A DNA stretch of 64,000 bases from Sclerurus mexicanus (GCA_013396755.1 VWZF01002844.1:1503412-1567411), one strand, 5' to 3'; counted from the first letter of the stretch, positions 24,116-36,568 are shown. Notes: generated by a model not told the origin, from the sequence alone. Made by a program: numbers and translations.

Positions 24116-27100
24116 AAAAAGGACAGAAAGGCAGAAAGGGCAGGAATAACATGTAAAAAGAGAAAGCATCTGTCTGAACATCCATGCTAAATATTCTATA
24201 CCAAAGTTGTGATGGAACTGCAAATATTAATTCACCACCTAAGTCTTCCTGGAATAAAAAGCATTAGACCAAAAACAATCTCTGGAATACAAATTTCTTA
24301 GACTAAGAAAATCCTCTGTAATTTCAGCTGGCATGTCCTTTATCATAGATGTATTTATGGCAGTCTATTATATCCAGACAGGCTGTTTGAACTTCACTCT
24401 GTTACAATCTATGACATATTCAATTTTCTGCCTTTGCTGCTTTCCACATCAATGGATTGCATATTGTCTACAACAAGATGAGGCATTTTTCTACTGCTTG
24501 CTGTAGAAGATACAGACAAAAACACATCCTCTCTTCAAACTAACTTTCAAACGCTTCTTTCATTATGCACACTATTTCCATGACTTTTGTTTGCATTACC
24601 AGCCTTCCATAGCAATTGAATAATCTCTCCTAGGTCTAATGGACTACATTACAGTAAGATCACTGTTCAGAGACCAAAAGAGTTTTAAAACAGATCCAAA
24701 CTATGTTTACAATTTTCAAGGGGAAAAAATATCTGAAAAGAGCTTGCGTTTTTACCCCAGACAGAATGACTAATTACTACACTACACATGCCATTTTTAG
24801 CTTTTTCCAAAACTGAAATCTGCACAAGAAATGTGTGATAAAGCAAGAAATTCAGAGGGCATTTTGGAAAGTGTGGCACTGCTTGTTAAAACAGAATCCT
24901 TTTCTCTCATTTTCATGATTTTGTGCCTGCCAAAAGTTCCAGCATTGCCACTTAATTGAGCATAGTTGTAGTTCACCAGAAACAACATGCTAACACATAA
25001 CCTAATACATGTTCAACACAAGAAGGACCAAGAATTTTCATATATTTATCTTTTTATATTAACTTTTTATATTAGTATTTCAAGGACTTGATAGGTTTTG
25101 GTAACTCCAGAGGCTTTATAATTAAAAACTCATTTAAAATAATGTAAGTATTTTGAGACTATTCATGATAACTCGTGAATGCAGTACAGTCATTTTGGGA
25201 TCAAAAGGAAGGGTTGCAGTCCATACTTCAGACTAGTCTTCAAAAAACTATGAGAATAATATTATGGAGTATCTCTGGGTATAAACTTCATTTTGGAAAC
25301 TGCTAAAGCTACAAAAAAAAGTTTTAATTTATGATTTTTACCAGAATATTGGAAATACTTACGATCCTTTAATACTATCCGTAGAAAAACAATCTACAGT
25401 TTCTTGCAAAATCCCTCAGCCCATGGTGCCAGGCATTACATAAGCCTTCCATGGTTGGACTTCTTTGTCACTGGACTTCTATTCTCAAAGCTAACAGACT
25501 GTCAGCACAATGTACATTACCCCAGCAAGCACAAAGGTACTAGCAAAATATAGGCCTAGAGTACTACAAAATCCCCAAAATTTAGAAGGCTTAGTCATTA
25601 CATTCTTTATTTCCCATCCTCTTCTAAGAACCTTCTATAAGCCTTAACTGAACTTTAAGAGGGAGACATGTAGGCAAGCCTTAGCCCTAAAGGTCTTTAC
25701 ATTATCTCTCTGTCAAAGAATTCTCCGTTAAAACTAGAGTGGTCTATAAAAAACCCAACAAGTGAATAGTAAGATAGAAAGGACAAAGAGGAAACCAGTT
25801 TAACTCTTTTTCCTTGTACAGTTCATACTTCAAGCTCTTTCTGTTGATACCCCTTCCTGTTTCTAAAGGACTGGATAGCCAAGAAACATTATTATGACCT
25901 CCTATCAGCACATCTGTGCTGACAGTAGAGGTGCAGAAAGAAGAGAAGCAGTTGGTAGGTATTTCACTAGAAACTAAAGAAAGTTGTGGCTTACAGGCTC
26001 TTTGCTTAACTTACTCAGATCAACCTCTCCCTTGCCGCCAACAGAAAATCACACAGAAATACTACCATGTCACACACCATGTTAATCATTGATTATCACA
26101 GATCTCCAAATTTAGTGAACATTTCCTTAAAGTGAGTCCAGAATGTTTCACCACAATGTTTGCAGAGGGCTTTCTCATTCTGGGTTCTGATCAGCTTTAC
26201 GTAAGAATGGAAAATTCTGCTCTGGAGCAGCAGAAAAGCTTAATAAAAGACAAAACCTTGCTTTGTTTCCTTCCATTTCTGTGTTTCCATGTCAATCCAG
26301 AGGAAGAGCCTATGGTCACACACTCCAGCCTGAAACTCTAGAACAGTAGGAGTAGGACCTTAATACTGATCAGACTCTGTTACTGATTAGGACAACATAC
26401 TACACCAGTGCTTTACAGGATAAAGTTTGTTGTGTTTCATCTTTAGGTAATATGTATGTCACTGAATCATATACAGGACAGCTGAGGAGTGTGAAATGCA
26501 CAGTCTTAAAAGAGGACCTGAAGACACCAACCAGTTCCTCTTCCACCACAGTAGCAAAGCACACTCACTTTGATGAAAGTTAGATTCTACTCTCGTCTTC
26601 AAAAGCTCTGGTCATAAGCATCTCAGCACGTCCCCACAGAGTTTCTTTCAGAAATTCATTGTGCTTTAAATTCATAAATTCTTTCTAATAACCATGTCGC
26701 ATTCCAAAATTGAAACTGTCTTTTCTAGGTCAGTTTGAAAACAAATTCCTAAATTATGTAATTTTTTAGTCTTCTGACCAAAGTGAAAACTGATATTTCA
26801 GGTGAGTTTCATGATGACATAGTGATGTAATGAAGCTTATAAAGCTTATAAAACTGCCATGAACTAGTTTGAGAGAGAAAACCCTCACATTATATAACTC
26901 TCCTCTCTAACCTTACTAATTCATTTTTGATGATAAAAAGTGGAGAACAATTGTTTCCGAAGATTCTCATTTCCTACAGGTAGATCTTTTGTATTTCACC
27001 AAGCCTTCATCTGTGTACACTAATAAGTGTTAAGACTGAGAATTTACAGGTATTAGATAAACCTGACAGAAGAGAAGTATTATGGGATCTGGTGCTCACC

Positions 27101-27689
27101 AGTGCGAATGAGCTCATTAAAGAAGTTAAGACTGGAGGCAGACTGGCTCCAGCCCCCTACAGACTGTAGTAATTTTTCATCAAAAGCTTGCTTTTCACAT
27201 CAATCCTGTATCTCTGGGGAGTTAGACATCACACATGAATATCACCAAGAACAATATTGCTTATGTTTTAATGTTTTAATTTTTCCTGCATAAACCTCAT
27301 CTGTGGGATGTTCTAGCAGTGTGCATCAGAGAAAAAACCAACCAAACAAACAAACAATAAAAAACCCCAACAAATCAATCCCACTCCCATTCAGAAAAAA
27401 ACAACCTCTGCTAGTAACTTCTGCTCTCTGCACTGCTGTAGATCTTGACCTACGGATCAATTTGACAAAAAACGTTCTCTCTGCTTTGGATCATACTGAT
27501 TTCTAGATTGCGAAAAAGAAGATACACAATCAACTAATTGCACATCCTATGCAGTAAAAAAGCAACTTTATGAAAGATTACACATTAATATTTCTACTGG
27601 CAGTGAAGAAAAATCAGGTTTTTCAAAGAACACTGGAGTTACATCTGGTATTTTTACACTAAATTGCATCTAGCAAGGAGTAATTATAA
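24116..27689. other. Unique non-coding DNA, 24.1-27.7 kb
   Basis: The bases just after the pentanucleotide array are purine-rich (GGACAGAAAGGCAGAAAGGG). Beyond that I see unique sequence, a short tandem of AAGCTTATA near 26834-26850 and an A/C-rich tract at 27331-27374. The open frames are short and unrecognised. Confidence 0.5.
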
Positions 27690-27960
27690 ATTTGCTTTTA
27701 CTCATCCTCTGTGACAGCAGTGCTGTTTGTGGTGAGGAACTGTCCCTGCAAGGTTGCCTCTGCTTCTCTTGACACTGGGAGGCAAATTGGAAAATCTTCT
27801 CTTGTTCCACCTGCATTCAGAGTGACTAATTGGCTATAAATCCCTACAGGGACTACAAGTGCCATTAAAAGAAACAAACAAAAACAACTGCATTTAAGCC
27901 TGGGCCAAGATTAGGGGGAGACATGACAAAATTATTAAATAAACACAGTGATAAAATGGA
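27690..27960. other. Candidate conserved non-coding block
   Basis: This segment has a more balanced base composition than its surroundings and contains GTGACTAATTGGCTATAAATC, a homeodomain-type core beside a TATAAAT word, and ACTGCATTTAAGCC. There is no repeat family and no open frame of note. The call rests on appearance alone. Confidence 0.2.
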
Positions 27961-29039
27961 AAAATAAAACCTATTTGAGAAAGATTAGAGAGAGAAAGTT
28001 CCCATTAGTAGCATTCAGGTAGAATGTACAAGAGAAGCAAATTCTAACAGTACACCCTTCTCCCTTGCATACAAACAGCTACTATTCCTATTGGCATACC
28101 ACAACCAGAACTGTAGAATACTGGGAATGGAGTTTGCCAAATGCAGCAGTACAGGGCATGTGAAGATTCTAGGTTTGATTTTCTGTTGGATTCCCTGTAC
28201 AATAATTTTTTGCTACTTCCAAATTTTAATGTGGAAAACCTCTGCAAAAGCAGAAATGTGTGAATGGAAAGAGCTCTTGTTGGGGCAATGCAAGACTTAC
28301 AAACTGAGTTCAGAATTGCCTTCAGCATGACACAAAGTTAGCAGGTTTACTTACAAGTAGCACTCTGATAAGCAGCTGAATCAAGACATGCTGTCTCATA
28401 ACTTCTTGCTTCTTCTATTCTAGGCACTAGGAATATTGTCCAAATTACAACTAATAGGGAAATTCAAACAGTGGTATTCTTCATCAGTGCCATTATCATA
28501 TTTATAGATTTTTCTAAAGCATTAAGATTTTCCATTATGTAAGGGCAGGATGACTCTGATACTGCACACACCGATTTAAGAGTGATCACAAGATTGGTCC
28601 TGATCTGACGACTATCTATCTATTGCTATCACCTAGATCTTTAAAAAGGAACACAGCTTCCCAGTAAAATTTTCAGAGGCTATGCAATTCCTCTCAGTAA
28701 AACATTGGGAACTGGAAATCTACTGACATTTTCATTGTTTGGTGCTTCTGTCCTTTCTGAACTGATGGATCTTTAAGATTTGACTCCTAATCACAGATTA
28801 TTTACTATGAAACAAAGAGCTAAAATAATTTGCACTTCCCCATTGATTTACACTGACAGTCTGGAAGCACATTCCCTTTTGAATCACACACGCCTAACTA
28901 AAATCTGTTACAACAATTCAGCTTTTAATTTGCAGTAGCTTTTAAATCCTAAAATATGGTAAATTACTCTTCATCTCCCATCTGACCATTCTGTAATGAA
29001 ATTTGTCAGCTTTTTACTTACATTATTACTTCCAACTTG

Positions 29040-29603
29040 TTTGACCAGTTCATCTTAATTGCTCTCCCAGTAGAAGGCATTTATAATCCACTCCACTGGA
29101 ACACTCAATCCAGAACTAAAATCAAAACGGCATTTGAACTTCCTACTGAGCCCCAGAGTCTGGGGCTTCCTCAGCTGCCATTTCAATGATTCTGAACCCT
29201 TAAGTGTAATTGCTTTTATTATATCAGTATGGACCCAATTGGCTGCTGCTCTTTTTAACCTATTTTTTGAACAATCACATTTAACCTCTATCAGTAAGCA
29301 TTGATTATCAGTTGGAAGCAAGGGTAAAAGCAGCACACTATGATGAGAACGGTAATGGGGAGAGCAATTATAATCAATTTCAGGGAGGTTTTTGAAAACA
29401 TTTTTCATCCTTTGCCTGGGAATGCAGCAGCCACACACAGCCATGCCCCATTTCTGATGGGAAAAATGACAGTGGCTCCTGGATTTTAAGAAAGGAACTG
29501 TGTATTCCTGATCTGATTCTAAGTCAAGTTGTTGAGAAGTAATACATAAATCACCATGATTGTCAACAACTGCGTGAGGGGGACTTGTCCAAAAGGTCGA
29601 CAC
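29040..29603. other. Candidate conserved non-coding block with a long open frame
   Basis: On the minus strand one frame stays open for about 183 codons (29055-29603), the longest in the window. It begins at GTG; its first in-frame ATG comes about 50 codons later. The deduced peptide is rich in Cys, His and Trp and resembles no family I know, so I do not call a gene. The DNA carries homeodomain-type words (GTGTAATTGC, CCCAATTGG, GAGCAATTATAATCAATTT at 29362-29380), which fits a regulatory element better. Both readings are inference. Confidence 0.25.
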
Positions 29604-32207
29604 TCTTGCAAGTAGATAGGAAGATGACTGCTATCACAGACAGCTTGTGAACTGTCAACAGGCAAGAAGGCACCAAGTGTAAACAAGTTCAACAAGAAAC
29701 AGCAACCTGCTATAGGCACACTTCACTATATCAGACTCATTGTGGAGGTCTTATTTCATAAATGTAGTGCAAATTATTCTCCAAGCCACTCTCAGTTTTC
29801 CTGAAGATACAAACCCCTTAGCTATCTACAGATTCTGACCCCATTCACTAAACACGACTGTTTTCTCAAATAACAAGCCTCCTCCAGGCAGAATCCCCTT
29901 GTTACTAAAGTGGCACAGGAATAGCCTGCCTTGTCTTATGTTGTTTTCTCACTGTCACCAAGATGTGGAAAAATCTCCAGCAACGAATTCTCCCCTGCAC
30001 TATAGAACATAGCAACCTCACAAGCAGTTCAAGTGAGCCATCTGGAAATAATGGATAAGTGATAAAAAAGAGCAGGTTTGCTTCAGTTCAAGAACAATTT
30101 ACATTGATAAAATAGAGGAACAAGTTTAAGATGACTTTCACTGTCTCATATTAGTTCCAGTTCATAACATTCTTAAACCAAAATGCATTCATACAAGCAG
30201 TGATCCTGCTTTACCTAAAACAGCTCGAAATAAAGATACCCAAATTTGAGTTGTGTTGGCAAAGCCTGTAAATGGAACATTACTACCATTGTCCTCTATT
30301 AATCTGACTACCTCACACCAAAAGGAAAAATAGTAAAAATTCTGTCAGGTTTGAGAAACACTCCACAACTGAGAAGACATTGAGAACTTTATCCTTGGCA
30401 TCAGTGTTGCTGAAAGAGTTTGATAAACAACTCAGTATTTCTTTCTAACAGATCAGGTCAACAGAGACACCAAGATTATATTTCCATTTTTAAAGACAAA
30501 GTCATAGCTTGGTAGGGTGTTGGGGGGCAGAAAGGTTGTGGGGATTCTAAAACCTCACTCTGCCCCATAAATCTGGACACAACCAAGTGGCCAGACTAGT
30601 GGTTTATACACAGGATTAAATCTGCTTTGATTAAGTCACTAAAGAATTTTTCAAAAATAGATTATGGTATACTTGAAGTTCAGTCTGTTTCCTAGAAAAT
30701 GAGGAGAAAGAATGATGCTAGGTAAAAATCTGTCCACAGAAGCATCAGGAAAAAACATTTGTTACATCTGTGTTTGCCAGGTTTAACTTAATTATCACAT
30801 GGTGTTATTAAAATGCTCATTGTCTTCTGTAAACTGTTAATGGAAGGCAAAGCTCATGTATTACTTCCCTCTGTTAGTAGAAAACTGATAGATTTGGAAG
30901 TTTTGCACAAAAATAAGTTGTTAGACCAACTGAAGCAGCATGTTGACAGAACAACTAAACAGACTGTATGACTGCAGGAGACAGATGTAATATAAGCAAA
31001 AGAATTTGAGTGTTGAAAATGTCTAGGGGCCAGCTTGGAAATGAGTATCCTTGCTGAGAATCTTCCACAAGACTGATTTTGGTTATTGGAACTGAGAAGC
31101 ACATATGAAATTCAGATTGAGTGAAAAAGGAAGCATTTTCTTAATTTGTAAGGTTCCATGTCCAATGGTCCAAGCCGAATAATCTACTTCTGATAAATGA
31201 AGGTTCCACACTGCCTTGACACCTTAGACAGGCTTACACTAAGTTGAGTTGGGCAGTAACTCCGTGAGACTGCATTAGGAGTCTCTGCTGTTGACACGAA
31301 ATGCTTTTACTTAGTACACCATACCTTTGTTTTTTGCTTCAAAAATGTCACATGCAAGTTTTTCTCTTTGAGAAGGAAAAAAAAAGGAGAAGAAATAAAA
31401 AACTGTCAGATGGTAGATCATGTTGCTGTCACATTCCTGGAAGCATCTCAGATTTTTTTGGCAACAGGCACACTACAATGATATGAATAGAACTTAAGCA
31501 TACACAGTCTAGGGAATTATGCAAGTGACTGTTATGCATTTACCCATAGAAAGAACTCTTTAGACACATGTGTTAGCAACAGTTAATGGGTTGAGTAGGC
31601 GTTGAAATCTTTTTGCCTGAAATGTATTCACTTTCCCACTTAAGCTGAAGTGTTAGCCAAATGAAAATTCTTTCATACTGAAATGTTTTTGCTAAATAGC
31701 TTCCTTTCAGTAAGTCTCAAAACAAATTTGCATTTATTTTTTTAAACTCTGTAAAAAATATGATAGAAAAAGATAATTCTCAGCTAGATTTAGCATGTTG
31801 AAAGAAGAAAAAAGTGTTTCCCTTAGCTTGCATTTTCAGTCCTTTAAAAGATTGTACAAGTGTGCTTTGCTGTTAAACACCCTCTGTTAAATAGAGGAGA
31901 ATGGTGAAAATAGAGATAAGGAGATTTTAATTGAGAAGGAAATAGACTGGTTATCAGGGAACCTCATTCCTTCTTCCCTCAATTGTTTGGTGGGGTTTTT
32001 TTCCTAAGGTGGGTTATGATGCATATGAACATGGTAACAAGAAACAGTAATGCAAAAACTGCTTCATTATATTTGCCTTTTTGATTATGACCAAAAAAAG
32101 AAACGAAAGGCTGAATCAGACAGGGTTCCACTGACGTCTAATCTTGACTCAAAATTACCTAAAAATTTTATTAACCATACAAAATATGAACACACACACA
32201 TAGAAAA
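29604..32207. other. Unique non-coding DNA, 29.6-32.2 kb
   Basis: I recognise no gene, RNA or mobile element here. A G-rich patch sits near 30512-30545. The open frames are short, and several initiate only at non-ATG codons. Confidence 0.5.

Positions 32208-32252
<45 letters not shown>
32208..32252. repeat. (AAT)15 microsatellite
   Basis: Fifteen perfect AAT units follow a short A run. In one plus-strand frame they read as a poly-isoleucine stretch, which accounts for the odd C-terminus of an apparent open frame at 32050-32259. The purity suggests length polymorphism. Confidence 0.97.
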
Positions 32253-33574
32253 CATGTGACATCAAGCTGGGAATGGCTTTAAGCGGCTAAAGGATAGAAC
32301 GAGAACTGAAAATGAACTTGAAAACTGGAGAATGTGGTGAAGGAAAACAATGGAATTTCATAGAACATATGTAAATTCCCAGATGTAGGTCACTGTCATT
32401 TGCTATACAAAAAAGAACGGTACCAGAAAAAAATCCTTCTCTTCTGTGTTACAATAACAAGGAAGTACTTACCTAAAACATTATTTTGAGACCTACTTTC
32501 AAGCACAATACCAAGATAGGCATGGTCTCTCAGAAAGTACAAAGAGAACATGAAGACATGGAGTAGGATCACAGAAACTGAAGATCTAAAATTTATTAGG
32601 ACAGACTGGATGAGCTCTGTGGAATGAGAAAAGAGATGTCACTTTGAAGAATAAGTGTTCCAACAAAACCCTACAGTCTTCAAACATTGCTGGTGCAATC
32701 CACCCTCCATATATTAAATGTCCAAGGCAGCAAGGGTAATTGAGTTCCAAAGAGCATAAGGTATGAGGCTGAAGAGGTTTGAGAATCTCCATCCTTCTAT
32801 GTTCAGCAACTGATAAGACAAGTATTGATTTAGTGAACAAGAAGATGCAATAGATCTCTGGTTTCCTGCCTTACTGTACTTTTGATTTACTGCTGCATGG
32901 GCTAGCACTGAAGTGGACATTTACTGGTTGAAGTGGACATTTGTTGAGCTTACAAAACAAGCATAAGGACAAAGGAAATCTATAGGGCAATGAATGGCTT
33001 TCACAAAGAGGCTTCCACTCCACTTGACTGCATTTGTGGTCTTCAACAACACTATCTTCCTGCATGCAGTTCCACACTCACAACCATTAAACATCTTCCA
33101 AAACTTCCTGACCAGCATTCACTACTTAGACTAGATACAAACGCATCATATTTTCTAAATGCATTCAATTTGTTGAGGTGAAAGGCAAGATCTATAACCT
33201 AAGTGTTCTTGATGTAAAAATCTCCCACAAGGAGTTGACTCTTCACATCTTCATTTTTCTGAACCTTTACTGAACAATTACTTTGCCATTCATTGTGCAG
33301 TTCAAAAACAGATTCCCAAGAGAGCAGACAATACAATTTTTGGACAAGCATGGTAGCATTGAGTTTCCCGACTCATCCTTGTTACGATGCTTCCAGGTAG
33401 CCATAATAGCTCCTTGCAGTCCTGTGAGATGGATGAGGAAGCACTATGAGACTTCAACAATTTCAGCAAACTGGAAAAACTTGTAGCTTGTCCTTAGATG
33501 GGGAGGCAGTTTCAAAGACAGGAATAACATGAAGTAACCTCACTTCAAAATTACTGACTGTTATCTCCCATTAA
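32253..33574. other. Unique or unclassified non-coding DNA, 32.3-33.6 kb
   Basis: No gene is recognised. A 14-base word, TGAAGTGGACATTT, is repeated about 20 bases apart near 32909-32942. Several open frames overlap on both strands, but none shows a known domain. I cannot exclude an old, unrecognised repeat. Confidence 0.4.
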
Positions 33575-34685
33575 ATCATAGATTCATCATAGAATGGTTT
33601 GGGTTGGAAGGGCACCTTGTAGATCATCTAGTTACAATCCCTCTGCTGTGGTCAGGGACACCTTCAACAAGGCCAGGTTGCTCAGAGCCCCATCCAACCT
33701 GCCCTTCAACACCCTGAGGGAAGAGGCATCCACAGCTTCTCTGGGCAACCTGTTGCTGTGCCTCACCACTTCCATAGTAAAGAATTTTTTCCTAATATCT
33801 AATCTAAACCTGCTCTCTTTCAATTTGAATCCATTCTCCCTTGTCCTGTCACTACATGCTCTTGTAAATAGTCTTGCCCCATTTTTCCAGTAAGTTCCCT
33901 TCAGATACTGGAAGGCTGCAACTAGGTGACCTGAAGTCTTCTCTTCACCAGGCTGAACAATCCTAATTCACTCAGCCTTTCTTTATAGGAGAGGTGCTCC
34001 ACCTCTGGACTCACTCAGGTCAATGTCCTTCCTGTCCTGAGGACCCCAGAACTGAATGCAGTGCTTCAGGTGGGATCTCACCAAAGTGGAGTAGAGGGGC
34101 AGAATCTCGTCACTCTACCTGCTGGCCACGCTGCTTGTGACACAGCCCAGGACACAATTGGCTGTCTGTGCTGCAAGTGCACATTGCCACCTCATGTCCA
34201 GCTTTTCACCACCAGTACCCCCAAGTCTTTCTTGGCAGGGCTGTTCCTGATCTGTTCATCCCTCAGCCTATGTTGATACCCGGTGTTGCCCTGACCCAGG
34301 TGAAGCATCTTGCACTTGACCTTGTTAAATGTCATGAGATTCCCATGGGCCCACTTCTCAAGCTTCTCCAGGTCCCTCTGAATGGCATCCCATTCTTCAG
34401 GTGTGCCAACCACACCACTCAGCTTGGTGTCATCTGCACATTTGCTGCAGGCGCACTCAATCCCTTCGTCTATGTCATTAATGAAGATACAACAGCGGTC
34501 CCAATACAAACCCTTGAGGGACACCACTCTTCACTGATGGCCACTGAGACTGAGGCATTGACCACTACCCTACCATCCAACCAACACCTAACAGTCCTCC
34601 CATCAAATCAATCACTCTCCAGTTTGGAGAGAAGGATGTTGTAGAGAACATGCCATAAGCTTTATAGAAGTCCAGATAAATCCAG
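33575..34685 (-). mobile_element. CR1 LINE, 5' truncated, with partial ORF2
   Basis: On the minus strand this is the longest transposon in the window, about 1.1 kb. The 3' end lies at low coordinates: a tail of ATTCTATG-like units (33577-33595), preceded by the CR1 end CCTTCCAACCCAAACCATTCT. The 3' untranslated region extends to about 34190, and the last third of the reverse transcriptase frame lies above it. The break at about 34685 falls inside the reverse transcriptase. 5' truncation of this kind is the normal fate of CR1 copies. CR1 elements usually leave no target duplication, and I see none. The copy has acquired stops and cannot move itself. Confidence 0.95.
34192..34685 (-). pseudogene. 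CR1 ORF2 reverse transcriptase remnant
   Basis: The intact part of the frame (34192-34527, minus) gives a 111-residue fragment. It contains a FINDIDEGIEC segment and then the catalytic box as C-A-D-D (ADD codons at 34429-34437). The two aspartates of the family's FADD/YADD box are kept, but the preceding aromatic residue is Cys. After it come AIQRDLEKLEKWA and CKMLHLGQGN-type segments and a KKDLGVLV segment, all typical of the C-terminal part of the CR1 reverse transcriptase. Upstream, from 34528 to about 34685, the same frame holds several stops, though words of the preceding reverse transcriptase block are still readable. No endonuclease domain is present. It is a dead fragment. The 158-codon plus-strand frame over the same bases is its antisense shadow. 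Confidence 0.9.
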
Positions 34686-35839
34686 TTTATGTACTGAAAT
34701 TTTCCACTTCTTTCTGTGCTCAGGTCTGAGTTTTCTTGTATGCTAAAGGATTCAAAGCATACAGATTGTACTTAAATAATTTAACCTTCATTACTTGTCA
34801 AACTAGATGCACTATCCCTCTTGGTCTGAAGTAGCTACATTGCTCCAATACTGCATACGGAGGCAGAAAGGCGAAGCAGAGAAAGAATAACTGTCTCATA
34901 GTGGCTGTTGGTTACTTTCTGGTTTTACTTTTTATTGTTGTTGTTTTATAGATTGTATTCCCAAGTATATTTTTTGAAAAGAGTGACTAGGGCTGTTTTA
35001 TTTTTAAAGGACTTCATAAAAAGCAGCTCATGTGTTGCTCAGGACTACATTTGTCTACTGCTTTTTTCCTCACCTAAAATAATATCCTGCTTTTTTTGTA
35101 TTTTGATGCTATAGCAATTTACTCACCTTGGTAGTACAATTAAGGGATGGCATCCTAAAAAATAAAATGACAGCAACAGTCTCTAAGAACCAATGAGCAT
35201 TAATAGCAACAGCATTTCTAAGTGAAAAGGTGATACAACAAAAGTAAAAGTAGAGCATTCAATAAATTATTTGCAATGTAGCAGTCAATTATATTCGGCA
35301 GATTTTCAAGATAATTCCACCAGAATCTTGAGCTCTCTTGCTGACTTTTTTTTCCTCTTACTGGTTTACTCCACACTAGCAGAATCTTTATACATCCAAG
35401 CTCAGCAAGCAGGAGTGCAACAGGATCAATGTCGGCTCTTTTCCAGTCATATTCAGGTCACCCATGATCTCTGTCTTGGATGCTTGGATAAAAAACTCTA
35501 AACATTTTTTCAGTTAATTCCATATACATTCTTATAAAAGTACTACCTTCAAATCCTTTTTCATTGTTTTAATTGTTAGGAAGATTTCTCTCGACAACAT
35601 ATGTTTTATTTGCCCATCAAGAATGTTATGCACGCTGCTGGAGAAGCCTTCAGACTTTTCTATCCCTCTGCTTTCCCATTCTATTCTAAAAACAAGCAGA
35701 AAACCCACAAGCTCACTGTAATTTGTAAATATTTCATAAATACTGTAGAAGAGGATTCCAAGAATAATTATCTCAGATTATATTTTCCTACATCATGTAT
35801 ATCTTCATTGGTTGGAGCACTAAGTGACAAACTACTGTA
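34686..35839. other. Unique non-coding DNA, 34.7-35.8 kb
   Basis: I see nothing here beyond unique AT-rich sequence. The open frames are under 80 codons and not recognised. Confidence 0.5.
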
Positions 35840-36110
35840 AAAGCGAGCCTAAAGCACTGAATATTTATGCTTGCTTGTGATTTGCATGAAGAACAAACTC
35901 ATCTTACAAGTAATATAAACAAACTTCTTAGCAGTGAGATAAGCAACAAACAGAATAATCTGAGGATCAGCTAGCAGCATAAATGGCTTCAGGTTACAGC
36001 GTTTCAGACTTGCCAAATTTTACTCTAAAATCGATTACTGTTCCAGTAATGTCTTGCTAAATTGTAAGCGCTTTTCCACTGATTTCAGTTGGAGTCAAGT
36101 AGACAAATGC
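35840..36110. other. Candidate conserved non-coding block
   Basis: It contains a perfect octamer ATTTGCAT (35880-35887), the POU-factor site, followed by AGCAGCATAAATGG and an ATCGATTACTG word, in otherwise repeat-free DNA. The motif is real. That it is a working enhancer is inference from appearance. Confidence 0.25.
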
Positions 36111-36178
36111 CATGAAATCCTTATGGGTAGTAGTTTTTATAGACTCATGAACAAAACCAAAAACGTTGAAGAGACCTG

Positions 36179-36234
36179 AAGGCCCATTCAAGTCTCAAAG
36201 GTGAAGAGATTTGAAACCCGTTTGAATGGGCCTT
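36179..36234. repeat. 13-bp inverted repeat at the CR1 boundary
   Basis: AAGGCCCATTCAA (36179-36191) and TTGAATGGGCCTT (36222-36234) are exact reverse complements 30 bases apart. The right arm lies inside the CR1 text (GAATGGGCCTTTGAGC, consensus GGATGGGGCTTTGAGC). The left arm is outside recognisable CR1. It may mark a small inverted duplication of CR1 sequence. Confidence 0.85.
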
Positions 36235-36268
36235 TGAGCAAACTGATCTAGTGAAAGATGTCCCTGCC
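36205..36268 (+). mobile_element. CR1 3' region, left part split by an LTR
   Basis: The words GAATGGGCCTTTGAGCAAAC and TGATCTAGTGAAAGATGTCC, ending CCTGCC, match the CR1 3' region just before its final segment. The sequence stops at 36268 and resumes in register at 36720, because an LTR has inserted there. The left boundary, near 36205, is uncertain. Confidence 0.85.
36264..36268. repeat. Left 5-bp target site duplication (CTGCC)
   Basis: It is identical to 36720-36724 and immediately adjoins the TG end of the LTR. In intact CR1 these bases occur once, in the CCCTGCCCA word. Confidence 0.85.
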
Positions 36269-36561
36269 TGTGGGGAGGAAGGGGGCAGAGAACAGATTTG
36301 TTCAAGGCCAAAAAAAAAAAAAAAAGAGTTTTCACTCAAGAAGACTTTGCTGCTAGGAGAAACCCAGTGTGGGAGAAAATTCTTTCCCATGAATAGCTTT
36401 ATATATATTTCTCTGCCTGCCTGTCTGAGAAGATAACTCCCCTTTTTTAAAGAAGAGAGAAAGTTCTCACAGCCATGCCTGAGCTCCCTGCTGGGGCCAA
36501 GGAGACAACAGGTGAAGGGGGTAATACAGCTTTGAAGTTAGGTGCACGGGAAAGGTGTTGA

Positions 36562-36568
36562 TATAAAA
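36562..36568 (+). promoter_or_regulatory. TATA box of the solo LTR
   Basis: TATAAAA lies 79 bases before the LTR polyadenylation signal and would be the core promoter of the former provirus. Whether it drives any host transcript today cannot be told from sequence. Confidence 0.7.

Noticed and set aside
23924..24223. 99-codon minus frame with a Leu-Ser-Tyr-Pro-Ile repeat protein
   Set aside because: It is simply the AGGAT microsatellite read in a stop-free frame. Its non-repeat ends are short and unremarkable.
32050..32259. Plus frame ending in poly-isoleucine
   Set aside because: It is caused by the AAT microsatellite and carries no other coding signal.
34168..34644. 158-codon plus-strand frame
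   Set aside because: It is the antisense of the CR1 reverse transcriptase and 3' region. The sense strand is clearly minus.
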